Origin: Williamsia muralis
GTDB taxonomy: Bacteria; Actinomycetota; Actinomycetes; Mycobacteriales; Mycobacteriaceae
DNA length: 64,000 bases
Assembly: GCF_002735905.1 (NCBI RefSeq)
Contig: NZ_PEBD01000008.1
Location: forward strand, 248,001-312,000
Reading direction: 5' to 3'
Position numbers and translations under genes: made by a program. The notes under the pieces are model-generated. The model did no database searches. It saw only the letters and a program-made list of their open reading frames with translations, and was not told where the DNA came from. Below, piece after piece: positions 17,688 through 27,507 of the stretch; the stretch's first letter is position 1; the number at the start of each line of letters is the position of its first letter.

Positions 17688-17978
17688 ATGGACGATGCGG
17701 CCGCGCTCGAAGTTGCGTTGCGGCTCAAGGCACTTGCCGACCCTGTGCGGATAAAGCTCATGTCGATTCTCCTCACGGCAGAGTCGGGTGAGGTGTGCAC
17801 CTGCGACCTCGCCGCGTCCGTGAAGTTGTCCGAGCCGACGGTCAGTCACCATCTCGGACAGCTCAAGAAGGCGGGCATGGTGCGGCCGGAGCGACGCGGC
17901 ATGAACGTCTACTACCGCGCCCACACCGACGCGTTGCAGGCCCTGCGGCAGGTTCTCGACCCTACCTGCTGCCGCTGA
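17688..17978 (+). CDS. ArsR-family regulator with 5' end fused to the repeat block
   Basis: 96 residues from ATG 17688: winged helix LKALADPVRIKLMSIL, metal-binding-type EVCTCD, EPTVSHHLGQLKKAGM, and a C-terminal CC pair. Codons just upstream in the same frame encode CCTPVSASP from 17661. From that CC to ADPVR is 30 residues, exactly the distance from CC to GDPVR in the arsR at 15094. The true N-terminus therefore lies upstream of 17688, and the repeat block ends precisely at the CC codons, so the original start appears to have been displaced. It could be translated from 17688, from within the repeats, or be impaired. Confidence 0.75.
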   Translation: MDDAAALEVALRLKALADPVRIKLMSILLTAESGEVCTCDLAASVKLSEPTVSHHLGQLKKAGMVRPERRGMNVYYRAHTDALQALRQVLDPTCCR

Positions 17979-18006
17979 GTGCGTCGCCCGGCCGCACACG
18001 CACCGA

Positions 18007-18492
18007 TCAGTTCGCCATCTGCGCGAACATGCCTGGCTCGTAGGCGCCTGCCGGCGTCTTCACGATCACGTTGATCCGATTGGCTGCGTTGATCAGTGCG
18101 ATGAGACAAATCAGGGCGCCAACCTGATCGTCGTCATGGTGTTTGCGCACTTCCGCCCAGGTTTCATCGCGGACGCCACGGTGATGATCGGCGAGTCGGG
18201 TGGCTTCTTCGGTGAGGGCCAACGCAGCATGCTCTGCGTCTGTGAACACGGTTGCCTCACGCCACACGGCAATCAAATTGAGCCGCGTCGATGTCTCCCC
18301 GGCCGCGGCCGCCTCCTTGGTGTGCATGTCCGTGCAGAATCCACACCCGTTGATCTGACTGGCGCGAATCTTGACCAGTTCCTGGGTCGATCTCGGCAGT
18401 GGCGAATCGTCGATCACCAGGCCGGCGTTGAGGAACCGCTTGCTGAACTTGGCGGCAACGTCATTGTCGAGCATGTCGAATCGGGCAACCAT
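18007..18492 (-). CDS. Carboxymuconolactone decarboxylase/AhpD-like protein
   Basis: 161 residues. The CGFCTDMH motif (CxxC followed by His) at about 50-57 is the redox site of AhpD-type alkylhydroperoxidase-related proteins. The gene is divergent from an ECF41-type sigma factor, and carboxymuconolactone decarboxylase-like proteins are one of the standard genomic partners and targets of ECF41 sigma factors. A promoter resembling the ECF41 consensus precedes it (18545-18571). It ends 28 bp from the convergent arsR-like gene. Confidence 0.9.
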   Translation of the reverse strand: MVARFDMLDNDVAAKFSKRFLNAGLVIDDSPLPRSTQELVKIRASQINGCGFCTDMHTKEAAAAGETSTRLNLIAVWREATVFTDAEHAALALTEEATRLADHHRGVRDETWAEVRKHHDDDQVGALICLIALINAANRINVIVKTPAGAYEPGMFAQMAN

Positions 18493-18544
18493 TGATCATG
18501 TCCTCACTTGAGATGGTGTCTGTCGCGGAATGCGACAACCACGA

Positions 18545-18571
18545 GATGTCGGCGAGCCTCCGGTTGTGACA
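18545..18571 (-). promoter_or_regulatory. Candidate ECF41-type promoter for the AhpD-like gene
   Basis: On the leftward strand: TGTCACA (18571-18565), 16 bp, then CATC (18548-18545). The published ECF41 pattern is TGTCACA in the -35 and CGTC in the -10 region, so this has one mismatch in the -10. It mirrors the rightward promoter at 18584-18610, and the two TGTCACA boxes face away from each other. Confidence 0.55.
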
Positions 18572-18583
18572 CCCCCAGCCAGG

Positions 18584-18610
18584 TGTCACACATTCGCCGA
18601 CACGGGCGTC
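18584..18610 (+). promoter_or_regulatory. Candidate ECF41 autoregulatory promoter
   Basis: TGTCACA (18584-18590), 16 bp, then CGTC (18607-18610), 36 bp before the sigma-factor ATG. It matches the ECF41 consensus exactly, as known from the family, and indicates autoregulation. Confidence 0.7.
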
Positions 18611-18646
18611 TCATGGGAACAAGCGACCAACGCAAGGAAGGCACCG

Positions 18647-19570
18647 ATGACCGACGAGCCCCTGACCGCAGCCGACGCCCCCGGCGGACATTCTGATGCC
18701 GCGACCGACGTGTTCCTCGCTCATCGCAATCTGCTGTTCACGATTGCCTACGAGATCCTCGGTTCTGCTGCCGACGCCGAGGATGCGTTGCAGGAGACCT
18801 GGATGCGCTGGGCGGCAGTCGACCTCGACGACGTCCGCAACGAGCGCGCGTATCTGGTCACAATCGCCACCCACCAGGCACTCTCACGATTGCGAACGCT
18901 GGGACGTCGACGTGAGTCCTATGTCGGCCCATGGCTGCCGGAACCACTGCTGACAGCACCCGATGTTGCGGATGACGTCGAGCTGGCCGAGAGCGTGTCG
19001 ATGGCGATGCTGCTCGTGATGGAGACTCTCGCACCCACCGAGAGGGCGGTGTTCGTATTGCGGGAGGTGTTCGACCTCCCGTATGACGAGATCGCGATCG
19101 CCGTCGACAAGACCTCCGCCGCCGTCAGACAGATTGCTCACCGAGCCCGCGCTCATGTTGCCGCTCGCCGACCGCGAGGCACTGTGAGTCCTGACGAATC
19201 GCGGGTTGCCCTGCAAGCCTTTCAGCACGCCGTCGAAACGGGTGATCTGCAAGAGCTGGTCGATCTCCTCGCACCTGATGTGGTTCTCCTCGGCGACGGA
19301 GGCGGAGTCAAGAAGGCCGTTGTGCGCCCCATCGTCGGGTCCGACCGCGTGGCACGACTCCTCGCCGTCGGCCTGCCACGAATCGAGGGCTCGGTGTCCA
19401 CCGAGCGAGTCCTGATCAACGGCTCCCCCGCTCTCATCGTCAGCATCGATGGCCAGATCGACAATGCGGTGTCGTTCAGGTTCGACGAGGGCAAGATCAC
19501 TGGTCTCTACGTCGTGCGCAATCCCGAAAAGCTCTCCCGTCTTGCCCAAGAGGTCTCACTTGATCGGTGA
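18647..19570 (+). CDS. sigJ: ECF41-family RNA polymerase sigma factor (SigJ-like)
   Basis: 307 residues from ATG 18647, behind AAGGAAGG. Sigma region 2 (FLAHRNLLFTIAYEILGSAADAED) and region 4 (DEIAIAVDKTSAAVRQIAHRAR) are followed by a SnoaL-like C-terminal extension. The ECF41 hallmarks are present: WLPEP in the linker, a DGGG motif (about 220) and NPEKL near the end. In this group the extension replaces an anti-sigma factor and tunes activity. Its own promoter and that of the divergent AhpD-like gene both fit the ECF41 consensus. Confidence 0.92.
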   Translation: MTDEPLTAADAPGGHSDAATDVFLAHRNLLFTIAYEILGSAADAEDALQETWMRWAAVDLDDVRNERAYLVTIATHQALSRLRTLGRRRESYVGPWLPEPLLTAPDVADDVELAESVSMAMLLVMETLAPTERAVFVLREVFDLPYDEIAIAVDKTSAAVRQIAHRARAHVAARRPRGTVSPDESRVALQAFQHAVETGDLQELVDLLAPDVVLLGDGGGVKKAVVRPIVGSDRVARLLAVGLPRIEGSVSTERVLINGSPALIVSIDGQIDNAVSFRFDEGKITGLYVVRNPEKLSRLAQEVSLDR

Positions 19571-19744
19571 TCACGTTCGAGGACAACGAATTACGTATCT
19601 CAACGGCGGCGCCGAGGTTTCCGCATCATCTGATACTCGCAACCCGTTCCCCACCGAACTTTCCGAATTCCGATTCGCCGGATAAGAACGCGGAGTACAT
19701 TCACTGCTCGAACACGCCGAAGGTGCGACTCCTGAGGAGGGCGT

Positions 19745-20581
19745 ATGAGCACCTCACAAGAACGCGCAGAGCAACTCGACCTGATCGCCCGACTGCAGTC
19801 GTCATATCCCGAACTCCCTGACGCACCGACACCCGACCTTCTCGACCACAAACGGTTTGTCGCGTACATGAAGCCCGTTCACGACGTCGGCGGCGAACCC
19901 GATGCGCCGTTGAAGTACGAGAACAAGGCGTACGAGTACTGGGAGCACATGACATACGTGATGTGCGAGGTTCTCGCGTGGCGGGGAATCTGGCTGTCCG
20001 AAGAACGTCGGCGCATCGGCAACGTCGACGTCGGCCGAGCGGTGTACCTCGGGATACCGTATTACGGCCGTTGGCTTTACGCCGTTGCGCGGATACTTGT
20101 GGAGAAGCACCACATCGGGCTCGGAGAACTCGCCGAGCGAATGTTGGAAGTCCAGAACCGCTACCCGGACGGGCTGTCCGGCAACAGACTCGAGGCCACA
20201 CCGCGCCACGAGGGCGACGGGTCCGGCGTCTCACGCAACACCCATCATCGGCACGCGGTGGGAATCGGGGATCCGCAGATCTACGCGGGAAAGGCCGGTG
20301 AGCCCGCGTTCGCAGTTGGTGATCGCGTCCTCGTCCGCGAACTACCGGTGCTGCTCTACACCCGCACACCCGAGTACGTGCGCGGAGCCCATGGACGGAT
20401 CGAATCCGTCGCCTACGAGAGTCCCGCACCCGAAGACGAGACATGGGGTCGCGAGGACGCGAAACCGGAGTGGTTCTACGTCGTCGGGTTCGAGATGGCG
20501 GAGCTGTGGGAGGGCTATACCGGCACACCAGATGACATCCTGCGCACCGAGATACCGCAACGTTGGCTTGCATCGGCGTAG
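19745..20581 (+). CDS. nthB: Nitrile hydratase beta-subunit-like protein
   Basis: 278 residues, behind GAGGAGG. The N-terminal helical half (KPVHDVGG, then YYGRWLYAVARILVEKHHIGLGELAER) and the C-terminal SH3-like barrel half (FAVGDRVLVRELPVLLYTRTPEYVRGAHGRIE, EWFYVVGFEMAELW) match the two halves of nitrile hydratase beta, which in thiocyanate hydrolase are split into separate subunits. It would pair with the alpha-like product encoded 16 bp downstream to form a metal hydratase. No amidase or aldoxime dehydratase is nearby, so the substrate (nitrile, thiocyanate or other) is open. Confidence 0.85.
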   Translation: MSTSQERAEQLDLIARLQSSYPELPDAPTPDLLDHKRFVAYMKPVHDVGGEPDAPLKYENKAYEYWEHMTYVMCEVLAWRGIWLSEERRRIGNVDVGRAVYLGIPYYGRWLYAVARILVEKHHIGLGELAERMLEVQNRYPDGLSGNRLEATPRHEGDGSGVSRNTHHRHAVGIGDPQIYAGKAGEPAFAVGDRVLVRELPVLLYTRTPEYVRGAHGRIESVAYESPAPEDETWGREDAKPEWFYVVGFEMAELWEGYTGTPDDILRTEIPQRWLASA

Positions 20582-20597
20582 GGGAAGGGCAGGGGGA

Positions 20598-21323
20598 ATG
20601 ACCGAGCACAACCACAACCACGACCACGACCATGACCACGAGCGGACTGTCGCCCCGATGGTCGACGAGGTGACCGATTTCGAGGTGCTCGAGATCGCGT
20701 TGCGCGAACTCTGCATCGAGAAAGGGCTTTTCACCGCAGAAGAGCACCGGCTGTTCACCGAGTTCGCGGAGCAGATCGGGCCGACGCCCGCGGCGCGCCT
20801 CGTTGCTCGCGCCTGGCTCGATCCCGAGTTCAAACAACTCGCCCTGAGTGAACCGATGGCGGCAAGCAAGGAAGTCGGTGTCGATTGGCTCGAACCCACC
20901 GGCTTCGGAACCCCCAGCGATTTCACCGCCTTCTCCATTCTGGAAGACACCCCCACCGTTCACAACGTCATCGTCTGCGCGCTGTGCTCCTGCTATCCGC
21001 GACCCATCCTCGGCAACTCGCCGGAGTGGTACCGCACCCCCAATTACCGGCGCCGCATGGTTCGGTGGCCCCGTCAGGTACTCGCCGAATTCGGCCTCTA
21101 CCTTCCCGACGATGTTGCTGTGCGGGTGCAAGATTCGAATCAAAAGCACCGCTTCATGGTGATGCCCATGCAACCGCCTGGCACCGAGGGCTGGAGCGAA
21201 GACGAGCTCGCCGAGATCATCACCCGCGACAGCCTCATCGGGGTGGCGCTGCCGAAACCCGGCGTGACCACCAATGTCATCACCAAGACACGAGCCGCCA
21301 TCCACCCCGCACAGGACAATTGA
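20598..21323 (+). CDS. nthA: Nitrile hydratase alpha-subunit-like protein with His-rich N-terminus
   Basis: 241 residues from ATG 20598, behind AGGGGGA. The N-terminus is an alternating His tract (HNHNHDHDHDH, residues 4-14), probably binding metal. The catalytic claw reads VCALCSCYPRP (Cys 127, 130, 132). Cobalt enzymes normally have CTLCSC and iron enzymes CSLCSC, so the Ala at 128 is unusual. The remainder (ILGNSPEWYRTPNYRRRMVRWPRQVLAEFG) is typical of the family. The two outer cysteines of the motif are expected to be oxidised to sulfinic/sulfenic forms and to hold a non-corrin cobalt or iron. Confidence 0.88.
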   Translation: MTEHNHNHDHDHDHERTVAPMVDEVTDFEVLEIALRELCIEKGLFTAEEHRLFTEFAEQIGPTPAARLVARAWLDPEFKQLALSEPMAASKEVGVDWLEPTGFGTPSDFTAFSILEDTPTVHNVIVCALCSCYPRPILGNSPEWYRTPNYRRRMVRWPRQVLAEFGLYLPDDVAVRVQDSNQKHRFMVMPMQPPGTEGWSEDELAEIITRDSLIGVALPKPGVTTNVITKTRAAIHPAQDN

Positions 21324-21324
21324 C

Positions 21325-21684
21325 ATGGGCGACAACACTTCCGGACACAGAAGCGACTACGCACCGCTCGCCGAGATCGTCGAACGGGGGCAGATGTGGC
21401 CGACGATGGCGCAAAAATACGGCGTCGAGAACCCGGTACCGCCGTGGAAGACCAGCCTCGATGGCGTCTGCGACGCGCTCGATCGAACCTCGTCGACACA
21501 AGCTCCGAGCGTCACCGACCGCCGGGATGACGAAGACCGGTTGTCGTCGACGATCTATGCGGATGTTCCCTACCCCGAGAGCCAGCTGATCTCGCTTGCG
21601 CACTCCCTCCTGGATCGTGGCGTGATCGACGAGGCCGAGCTACGTCAGCGGCTCTCCGCCGTCCGTGCCCGACTCGAGGCCTGA
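21325..21684 (+). CDS. Third nitrile-hydratase-cluster protein (beta N-domain-like)
   Basis: 119 residues; the ATG lies one base after the alpha-like stop. YPESQLISLAHSLLDRGVIDEAELRQRL resembles the helical N-terminal domain of nitrile hydratase beta, and KYGVENPVPPWKTSLDGVCDAL is a second conserved-looking block. It does not look like the known metallochaperone activators (P14K/P47K), as far as I can judge from memory. It may be an extra structural subunit, as in three-subunit thiocyanate hydrolase or toyocamycin nitrile hydratase, or an assembly factor. Its last 45 bp overlap the convergent WYL regulator. Confidence 0.75.
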   Translation: MGDNTSGHRSDYAPLAEIVERGQMWPTMAQKYGVENPVPPWKTSLDGVCDALDRTSSTQAPSVTDRRDDEDRLSSTIYADVPYPESQLISLAHSLLDRGVIDEAELRQRLSAVRARLEA

Positions 21685-22629
21685 CGACTCGCGGTACCGG
21701 TTCGCGATCCAGGTTCCGAGCGAATGCAACCTGTCGTTCAGTGCTGTCGGCTCCAGCACATCGAAGTCGAAGTTCTGGTAGATCAGCCAGCGCGCAGCCC
21801 AATCGAGGTCATCGGCACCAAGCGTCAAGATGCAATCGTCGCCGTCGTCGGTGATCGAGCCGACGACCGGACGGACGATCCGCCTGGCTTCGTCGCCCGC
21901 CATGTACAGCCGCACCCGAATACTGTGCCGCCATCCGTGAGCAAAGGTGTCTGCTACAAAGGCCGCGGCATCGGGAGGCGGGGGCGGCGCCGTGAACCGG
22001 GTCCCCAGCGGCCTCACATCGCTGATCCGGTCGAGTGCGTAGGTCAGCCACTGTTGCGATCCGCGCTCGTTGCCCACCAGGTACCACCGCCCGCTTGCGC
22101 GAACAAGACTCAGCGGCTGGACATCGCGTGCCTCACCACGGTGATCTGAGCGTCGGCGATGCCGGAAGCGGACGGCCTCCGCTGAACGGCACGCAAGCGC
22201 CAAGGTGACAAGCACACCCGCGTCTGCAGACACCATCTCGCCGCCCTCGAGCGCTTCGGCTGCCGCCACCGCCTCGAACCGCCCGCGCAGACGCGACGGG
22301 ATGGTCTCGGTCAACTTCGCGAGTGCGGTGACCGCGGCGGGGGCCAATCCCCCGACCCCCACCGAGCCATGCAGCCCGAGGGCGACCGCCAGTGCCTCGT
22401 CGGCGTCGAGGACGAGAGGTGGAGTCATCGATCCGGCGGCGAGCGTGTACCCCCCGAAACGGCCAGGTTCGGCGTCGATCCGATAGCCCAGATCTCGGAG
22501 ATGTTCCACATCACGTCGCGCCGTGCGCTCGGTGACGTCGAGGCGATCGGCGAGCCGGCCCGCGCTGATACCAGGGTTCGATTGCAAGATTGCCAGCATC
22601 TGCAGGCGACGACCAGTCGGTGTGGACAT
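21640..22629 (-). CDS. WYL-domain transcriptional regulator (DeoR-type HTH)
   Basis: 329 residues from ATG 22629. N-terminal helix-turn-helix (ISAGRLADRLDVTERTARRDVEHLRDLGY), then a WYL domain with RASGRWYLVGNERG and a C-terminal WCX-like extension. Such proteins respond to small ligands or nucleic-acid fragments and often control an adjacent divergent gene; here that is the RidA-like gene. The frame is open upstream to 22986, but this overlaps the RidA coding region and lacks conserved sequence. Confidence 0.87.
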   Translation of the reverse strand: MSTPTGRRLQMLAILQSNPGISAGRLADRLDVTERTARRDVEHLRDLGYRIDAEPGRFGGYTLAAGSMTPPLVLDADEALAVALGLHGSVGVGGLAPAAVTALAKLTETIPSRLRGRFEAVAAAEALEGGEMVSADAGVLVTLALACRSAEAVRFRHRRRSDHRGEARDVQPLSLVRASGRWYLVGNERGSQQWLTYALDRISDVRPLGTRFTAPPPPPDAAAFVADTFAHGWRHSIRVRLYMAGDEARRIVRPVVGSITDDGDDCILTLGADDLDWAARWLIYQNFDFDVLEPTALNDRLHSLGTWIANRYRESSGLESGTDGGEPLT

Positions 22630-22707
22630 TACGTTGATGATGATGTCAAACCCTGACAGTTCTTGGCAGGGTATTGGTCTAGCTTCACCTCCATAGACAC
22701 AATCACA

Positions 22708-23097
22708 TTGCTCAGACCCGAGGGGCTGGTACGCAGCCCAGCGTTCAGTCACGTTGCGGTTGTCCCGCCTGGCGCGACCACGATCTACGTCGGCGGCCAG
22801 AACGCGGTCGATGCCACTGGGGCAATTGTCGGTGGCGACGACGTCGGAGCCCAGACCGCACAGGTGATGAAGAACCTGCAGACCGCGTTGGCCGCCGCCG
22901 GGGCGACGATGTCGGATGTGGTGAGCATGACGCTGTTCGCCGTCGACGGCATCGACCTCACCGCGGGTTATGCCGTTGCCGCACAAGCTCTCGACCCGAC
23001 AGGCGATCCGCCCTTGATCGCGGCGGCGATGGTCGCGTCGCTGGCGGTCCCCGGCGCGCTCGTCGAGCTGTCCGCGATCGCCGCCGTCATGCGATGA
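22708..23097 (+). CDS. RidA (YjgF/YER057c/UK114) family protein
   Basis: About 129 residues. IYVGGQNAVDATGAIVGGDDVGAQTAQVMKNL and the C-terminal VASLAVPGALVELSAIAAV are typical. Many RidA proteins deaminate reactive enamines and imines, using an Arg near the C-terminus; in this copy the ARG-like position reads ALVE, so it may belong to a non-deaminase subgroup. The start is uncertain: TTG 22708 gives the usual length, while the frame opens at TTG 22663. It overlaps the SRPBCC gene by ATGA. Confidence 0.8.
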   Translation: MLRPEGLVRSPAFSHVAVVPPGATTIYVGGQNAVDATGAIVGGDDVGAQTAQVMKNLQTALAAAGATMSDVVSMTLFAVDGIDLTAGYAVAAQALDPTGDPPLIAAAMVASLAVPGALVELSAIAAVMR

Positions 23098-23519
23098 GCT
23101 CGCGCGAGACCGGTCACACCAAGGACGCGGGATGGCAGATCGGCGTCTCGAAGACGGTGGATTGTCCGCTCGATGTGGTCTGGGATTTCCTCACATCGCC
23201 TGAGGGGACAGCACTGTGGCTCGGGCACGGGGTGTCGGTGCTGGACGAAAAGGGTCGGGCATACCAGACCGAAGACGGAATCGTCGGCCAGACAAGGACT
23301 TTCCACCGGCATGACCGGATCCGACTGACGTGGCGGCCACCCCACTGGGACCACGACAGCACCGTGCAGCTCGCGGTGAGGGTCGGCGGACCAGGGAAGA
23401 CGATGATCCGCTTCCACCAGGAGCGCCTGCTCGATGCACGCGAGCGAGAACAACAGCGCACCCACTGGCGGGCTGTCATGGCCTCTGTTGTCGCGGCACT
23501 GGACGCCCTCGACGCCTGA
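23094..23519 (+). CDS. SRPBCC (AHSA1-like) domain protein
   Basis: 141 residues. VSKTVDCPLDVVWDFLTSPEGTALWLG and the later LTWRPPHWDHDSTVQLAV form the helix-grip fold of activator-of-Hsp90/polyketide-cyclase-like proteins, which bind hydrophobic ligands. It is translationally coupled to the RidA-like gene (ATGA). Ligand and role are unknown. Confidence 0.82.
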   Translation: MSSRETGHTKDAGWQIGVSKTVDCPLDVVWDFLTSPEGTALWLGHGVSVLDEKGRAYQTEDGIVGQTRTFHRHDRIRLTWRPPHWDHDSTVQLAVRVGGPGKTMIRFHQERLLDAREREQQRTHWRAVMASVVAALDALDA

Positions 23520-23541
23520 CCCCTTCGAGAAAAATCTTTTT

Positions 23542-23559
23542 TTGACTGATTCCAGAAAA
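23542..23559 (+). promoter_or_regulatory. Candidate FurA operator and -35 region
   Basis: TTGACTGATTCCAGAAAA lies 40-57 bp upstream of furA in an AT-rich patch. As I recall, the same string is part of the FurA-protected autoregulatory promoter of mycobacteria, with TTGACT as the -35 hexamer. Confidence 0.65.
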
Positions 23560-23598
23560 ACCTTCCCATCGGGCCGACACTTGCTTATCGTGGTCACC

Positions 23599-24030
23599 AT
23601 GGCCACCACACCGGACAACGCGGAACGGCTACGCGCCGCAGATCTCCGCGTCACCCAACCCAGGGTGGCCGTTCTGGAAGCCGTGGACAGTCATCCGCAC
23701 GCCGACACCGACACCGTTTTCGGTCTCGTGCGCGCAGTGCTGCCCTCCGTCTCGCGCCAAGCCGTCTACGACGTGCTGGGCGCTTTGACAACTGCACGGC
23801 TCGTGCGCCGGATACAACCGGCCGGCCACGTCGCACGGTACGAATCCAGGGTCGGCGACAACCACCACCACGTGGTGTGCCGCGCGTGCGGCGTGATCGC
23901 CGATGCCGACTGCGCGGTCGGAGAAGCGCCGTGTCTCAGCGCTTCGGACTCGCACGGATTCCTGCTCGACGAAGCCGAGGTCACCTATTGGGGTCTGTGC
24001 CCCGATTGTGCCGACGCGACCAGAGTTTGA
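23599..24030 (+). CDS. furA: Fur-family repressor of katG
   Basis: 143 residues. Winged-helix DNA-binding half (RVTQPRVAVLEAVDSHPHAD, SRQAVYDVLGAL), then the metal-sensing half with DNHHHVVCRACG and the C-terminal CPDC, which makes two CxxC-type zinc sites. It lies directly upstream of katG on the same strand with a 49-bp gap, the standard FurA-KatG arrangement in actinobacteria, where FurA represses both genes and oxidative stress relieves it. A longer frame to 23434 exists but runs through the operator. Confidence 0.92.
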   Translation: MATTPDNAERLRAADLRVTQPRVAVLEAVDSHPHADTDTVFGLVRAVLPSVSRQAVYDVLGALTTARLVRRIQPAGHVARYESRVGDNHHHVVCRACGVIADADCAVGEAPCLSASDSHGFLLDEAEVTYWGLCPDCADATRV

Positions 24031-24043
24031 TCACAGCCCGTGA

Positions 24044-26305
<2,262 letters not shown>

Positions 26306-26338
26306 TCGTTTTGATCAACTGACAGAACAGATCACGTC

Positions 26339-26368
26339 GATGCCGGTCCCGTTCACGGGGCCGGCATC
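26339..26368. terminator. Candidate bidirectional hairpin terminator
   Basis: GATGCCGGTCCCG, loop TTCA, CGGGGCCGGCATC: a 13-bp stem with one G-T wobble and no clear U-tract, common for actinobacteria. It lies between the convergent katG and membrane-protein genes. Confidence 0.65.
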
Positions 26369-26376
26369 GCCGTTCG

Positions 26377-26916
26377 TCATGGCGTGTCTGAAGCCCCGAC
26401 CTCCGGCCGCGGGGCGAACCGGCGAGCCCACACTTCCCTCACCGCCACCGCGACCAGCACCACACCCAGCGTCTGCATCGTCCCGAACCGAACACTGTCG
26501 AGGACGCCGGGAGTCGCCAACAGCAGCAACCCGAAGGCAACGCACGGCGCCGCAACTGTCACGATCCCCGGCACCACCTGACGTGATGACACCGCCTCGA
26601 TCACAGCCGCGATGATCACCACTGCGAACGCAATCACCGACAACACCTCGAGCTGGGTCCACGGATCGGCTCCTGAGCCGGGCCAGGGGTTGGCGTCGAA
26701 AGACGACGTGCCGGTGAAGTTGGCGATGGCGACCGGAGCTTTGATCTCGCTGTAGGCCTGCCGATTTCCCGACCAGCCCGTGCCGGACGCGGGGCCGAGG
26801 TACTCGCTGGCCCCGGTCCAGGTGATGCCGCCTGCGAACAGTGTCACCACCACGAACACCCACCAGGAGACATGGCCGGTGATGCGGGTCAGTGAGAACA
26901 CGCGATACCGATTCAT
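26377..26916 (-). CDS. Small integral membrane protein, unknown function
   Basis: About 179 residues with four predicted hydrophobic segments: near 20-40, then after an extracytoplasmic loop with GASEYLGPASGTGWSGN, further segments near 90-115, 120-140 and 140-160. I do not recognise the family. The start is ATG 26916; a GTG at 26922 in the same frame is possible. It lies convergent to katG and upstream of nothing on its own strand, so its context is uninformative. Confidence 0.7.
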   Translation of the reverse strand: MNRYRVFSLTRITGHVSWWVFVVVTLFAGGITWTGASEYLGPASGTGWSGNRQAYSEIKAPVAIANFTGTSSFDANPWPGSGADPWTQLEVLSVIAFAVVIIAAVIEAVSSRQVVPGIVTVAAPCVAFGLLLLATPGVLDSVRFGTMQTLGVVLVAVAVREVWARRFAPRPEVGASDTP

Positions 26917-26947
26917 TGCCACAGTCTTACATCACCGAACGTCCGCT

Positions 26948-27466
26948 CTACCGACTTTCCACAGCTGTGCGCAGTGCTTCAAGCGTTTTCGCGATGTTCT
27001 GGCGCTGGAACTCCGGGAATGTCTTGCCGCGGGTGACAATTCGGTCGAAGACTCCTGCCACCGCATCGGGCCACTTGATCCGGTCGTCGAACCAGGTCTC
27101 GGTGACTCGGGTGCGACCGTCCTCGGTGGCTGCGAACCGGTACTCCCAGGACGCATTTGCACCTTTGAGGCGTGGGGTCTTCGGTCCGATCGCATGGACC
27201 CGAAATGCGAAGTGCGCACCGGGCTCGGCTGCGGTCACCGTGCAACGGGTGACCCACTTGGTGCGCCCACGCCTGTTGCGACCGTCGAACACCATCCCGA
27301 CAAACGCCGCGCCGTCGGCCGCCGGGTTCACGACAGTAGCTCCGAGGTTCTCTGGACTCCACTCGCCCATGCGAGTCGGGTCACTGACCATCGCGTACAG
27401 ACGGGCTGGGTCCGCAGCGATATCGATGCTGTCGGAAACCTGGAGAACTCGCTTCGTTGTGGGCAT
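26948..27466 (-). CDS. SRPBCC family (polyketide cyclase/dehydrase-like) protein
   Basis: 172 residues from ATG 27466. VSDSIDIAADPARLYAMVSDPTRMGEWSPENLG and the closing helix with NIAKTLEALRTAVESR define the START-like ligand-binding fold common in actinobacteria. The ligand is unknown. It follows the TetR-type regulator on the same strand with a 41-bp gap and may be co-transcribed with it. Confidence 0.83.
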   Translation of the reverse strand: MPTTKRVLQVSDSIDIAADPARLYAMVSDPTRMGEWSPENLGATVVNPAADGAAFVGMVFDGRNRRGRTKWVTRCTVTAAEPGAHFAFRVHAIGPKTPRLKGANASWEYRFAATEDGRTRVTETWFDDRIKWPDAVAGVFDRIVTRGKTFPEFQRQNIAKTLEALRTAVESR

Positions 27467-27507
27467 GTTCCGACAGTAGTGGCAAGCCCGCAGCCTGCGC
27501 CCCGCGC

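Noticed and set aside
19567-19821. Small rightward open frame upstream of the nitrile hydratase beta gene
   Set aside because: Overlaps the start of nthB in another frame, has no ribosome-binding site and is low-complexity.
19701-21338. Leftward open frame of 545 codons over the nitrile hydratase genes
   Set aside because: Antisense to two genes with recognisable subunits; the Val and Arg runs are translation of the His-codon tract and of GC-rich codons on the other strand.
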